A stretch of DNA of 64,000 nt from Bradymonas sp963697525 (lineage in GTDB: Bacteria; Myxococcota_A; Bradymonadia; Bradymonadales; Bradymonadaceae): contig OY969087.1 of assembly GCA_963697525.1 (NCBI GenBank), forward strand, positions 3,472,001 to 3,536,000, in the 5' to 3' direction. The notes beneath the pieces were generated by a model, which did not search any database, had not been told where the DNA came from, and saw nothing but the letters and a program-made list of their open reading frames with translations. The translations under genes were made by a program, and so were the position numbers. Of the stretch, positions 63,059 through 64,000 are shown piece by piece (position 1 is the first letter of the stretch; each line of letters starts with the position of its first letter).

Positions 63059-63232
63059 TCAGGGGTTCAGGGGTTCAGGGGTCCGGGGGTCCAGGGGGTC
63101 CGGGGGTCCAGGGGGTCCAGGGGGTCCAGGGGGTCCAGGGGGTCCAGGGGGTCCAGGGGGTCCAGGGGGTCCAGGGGGTCCAGGGGGGCCAGGGGTCCTG
63201 GGGGCAGGGGTCCTGGGGGCAGGGGGGGCGGG
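63059..63232. repeat. 9-bp (gtccagggg)n tandem repeat
   Basis: About 17 copies of gtccagggg and variants (gtccggggg, gttcagggg, tcctggggg) fill the gap between the PilZ gene and the gene at 63235. Open in several frames on both strands and not a gene. Confidence 0.92.
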
Positions 63233-63234
63233 TT

Positions 63235-64000
63235 TTAATCGACCAGGGACTTGCCGGCGGCGAGGTAGGCTGCCCAACTCTTGTCGAGGTGCAGGCGCTT
63301 GTGCTCGACGTAGCCGCGAAGCAGCTGGTAGGGCAGGCTTTGGACGATGGCCTTGTCGCCGTCCTTTTTTAGTCCGTCGAGCTGGCGCTCGGCGTATTTG
63401 TAGTAGCGGAGTTTGGTGAGCAAATAGGCGTAGAATAAGCCCTTTTCGCCGTCGTAGCCGTCGCGCGGCGGGTGCTCCTGGCTCTCCAGGTAGATCATCG
63501 CCTGGGTTTGCTTGGCGCCGCTGACGGTGTCGATGACCATCTTGTGCATCGTCGAGCCTTTCTTGGGCCAGGCGCGCACCATGGCCTCGTCGAGCTTCAG
63601 GCCGGCGGCGTGCCTGACGAGCTGGACCTGCTCCAGCGCGTCGTAGGGCGTGGCGAGCGGTTCGGGGAGATCGTCGAGATCGGCGTATCCGGCCTGTTTT
63701 AGTAGTATTTTTGCGAACTTAGGCTTTCCGGCGAGCCACTCGGCGCGCGCCAGGCTGCCGACGTTTTGGGGCGTCCAATCGGCCCCGTCGGGCCAGCCGT
63801 CGAGGTAGGAGCGGATGTCGCCGTAGACATCATGGTGGAAGAAGCGGTCGGAGAAGTAGTGCTGGCTCTTCTTGTACAGGATCAGGTCTTTGGGAGCCTC
63901 GAACTCTAGGACGCCGTTGTCGTCGGTGTTCAGCTCGGCGCCGGCGGCGAATTTCTCGAGCTCTTTCTGGCTCATGAACATCAGCCCGTAGAGTTGGTCG
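63235..64000 (-). CDS. C-terminal part of a spermidine-synthase-like protein (cut by window end)
   Basis: The frame runs through to the window edge (DQLYGLMFMSQKELEKFAAGAELNTDDNGVLEFEAPKDLIL), so the start lies outside. The stretch NTDDNGVLEFEAPKDL is typical of the C-terminus of spermidine-synthase-like and fused MFS/spermidine-synthase proteins, where the active-site region is followed by a helical tail. The remaining 190 residues are helical, with TPR-like features (GLFYAYLLTKLRYYKYAERQLDGLKKDGDK). The assignment is tentative because the catalytic domain is not visible. Confidence 0.65.
   Translation of the reverse strand, partial: DQLYGLMFMSQKELEKFAAGAELNTDDNGVLEFEAPKDLILYKKSQHYFSDRFFHHDVYGDIRSYLDGWPDGADWTPQNVGSLARAEWLAGKPKFAKILLKQAGYADLDDLPEPLATPYDALEQVQLVRHAAGLKLDEAMVRAWPKKGSTMHKMVIDTVSGAKQTQAMIYLESQEHPPRDGYDGEKGLFYAYLLTKLRYYKYAERQLDGLKKDGDKAIVQSLPYQLLRGYVEHKRLHLDKSWAAYLAAGKSLVD

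Overview
The window is a high-GC, gene-dense stretch of bacterial chromosome. I infer a Myxococcota / former Deltaproteobacteria host, most like the Bradymonadales. The grounds are the mix of families, not a database match: a GltJ/AgmX-type zinc-ribbon/GYF protein, response regulators with DUF4388 and Roadblock domains, three tandem bactofilins, MopE-type DxDxDG repeat lipoproteins, Cys-rich lipoproteins, a zinc-ribbon/FHA protein, FadL-type porins and the pheST-ihfA-merR order. No rRNA, tRNA, CRISPR array or complete insertion sequence was seen.

Layout. 1-5.7 kb: a palindromic repeat element beside a tiny sppA relic, then sppA, a small Cys-rich lipoprotein, xseA-xseB and the wreck of an atoE-type transporter gene. 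5.9-16.8 kb: GltJ-like protein, a helical-repeat protein, a frameshifted M61 peptidase, a REC-DUF4388-Roadblock regulator with a stand-alone Roadblock gene, an atypical histidine kinase, a FadL-type porin and a methyltransferase with an acidic tail. 17-23 kb: psd, a second acidic methyltransferase, an OB-like lipoprotein and deaD. 23.4-27.5 kb: a large MopE-repeat lipoprotein (frameshifted) and a DciA/DUF721 gene. 27.5-36.4 kb: housekeeping block rpmI-rplT-pheS-pheT-ihfA-merR, rpoD and a moaD-moaE fusion. 36.4-43.1 kb: Ser/Thr kinase, Cys-rich lipoprotein, an orphan sctV-type export gate, then a tandem-repeat array around a four-helix-bundle (S23/Avd-like) gene. 43.1-48.9 kb: a three-gene envelope operon with a diheme peroxidase-like protein, and a lipoprotein. 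49-53 kb: zinc-ribbon/FHA protein, alpha/beta hydrolase, pyrE, three bactofilins. 53.2-60.5 kb: a VolA-like lipase with two FadL porins, a lamin-tail lipoprotein and a translationally coupled exported pair. 60.8-64 kb: mpl, a double-PilZ protein, a tandem repeat and the C-terminal part of a probable spermidine-synthase-like protein cut by the window edge.

Two themes stand out. Envelope, polarity and lipid functions dominate (GltJ-like, Roadblock, bactofilins, PilZ, VolA/FadL). The intergenic DNA is unusually rich in short tandem and inverted repeats. Four genes carry single-base frameshifts, two of them plausibly explained by loss of one base from a homopolymer, which suggests base-calling errors or ongoing decay. 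The most unusual structures are the repeat/four-helix cassette at 41.56-43.05 kb, the ihfA leader that can pair with its own Shine-Dalgarno, the bactofilin-SAP fusion and the HARP-like/XseA fusion.
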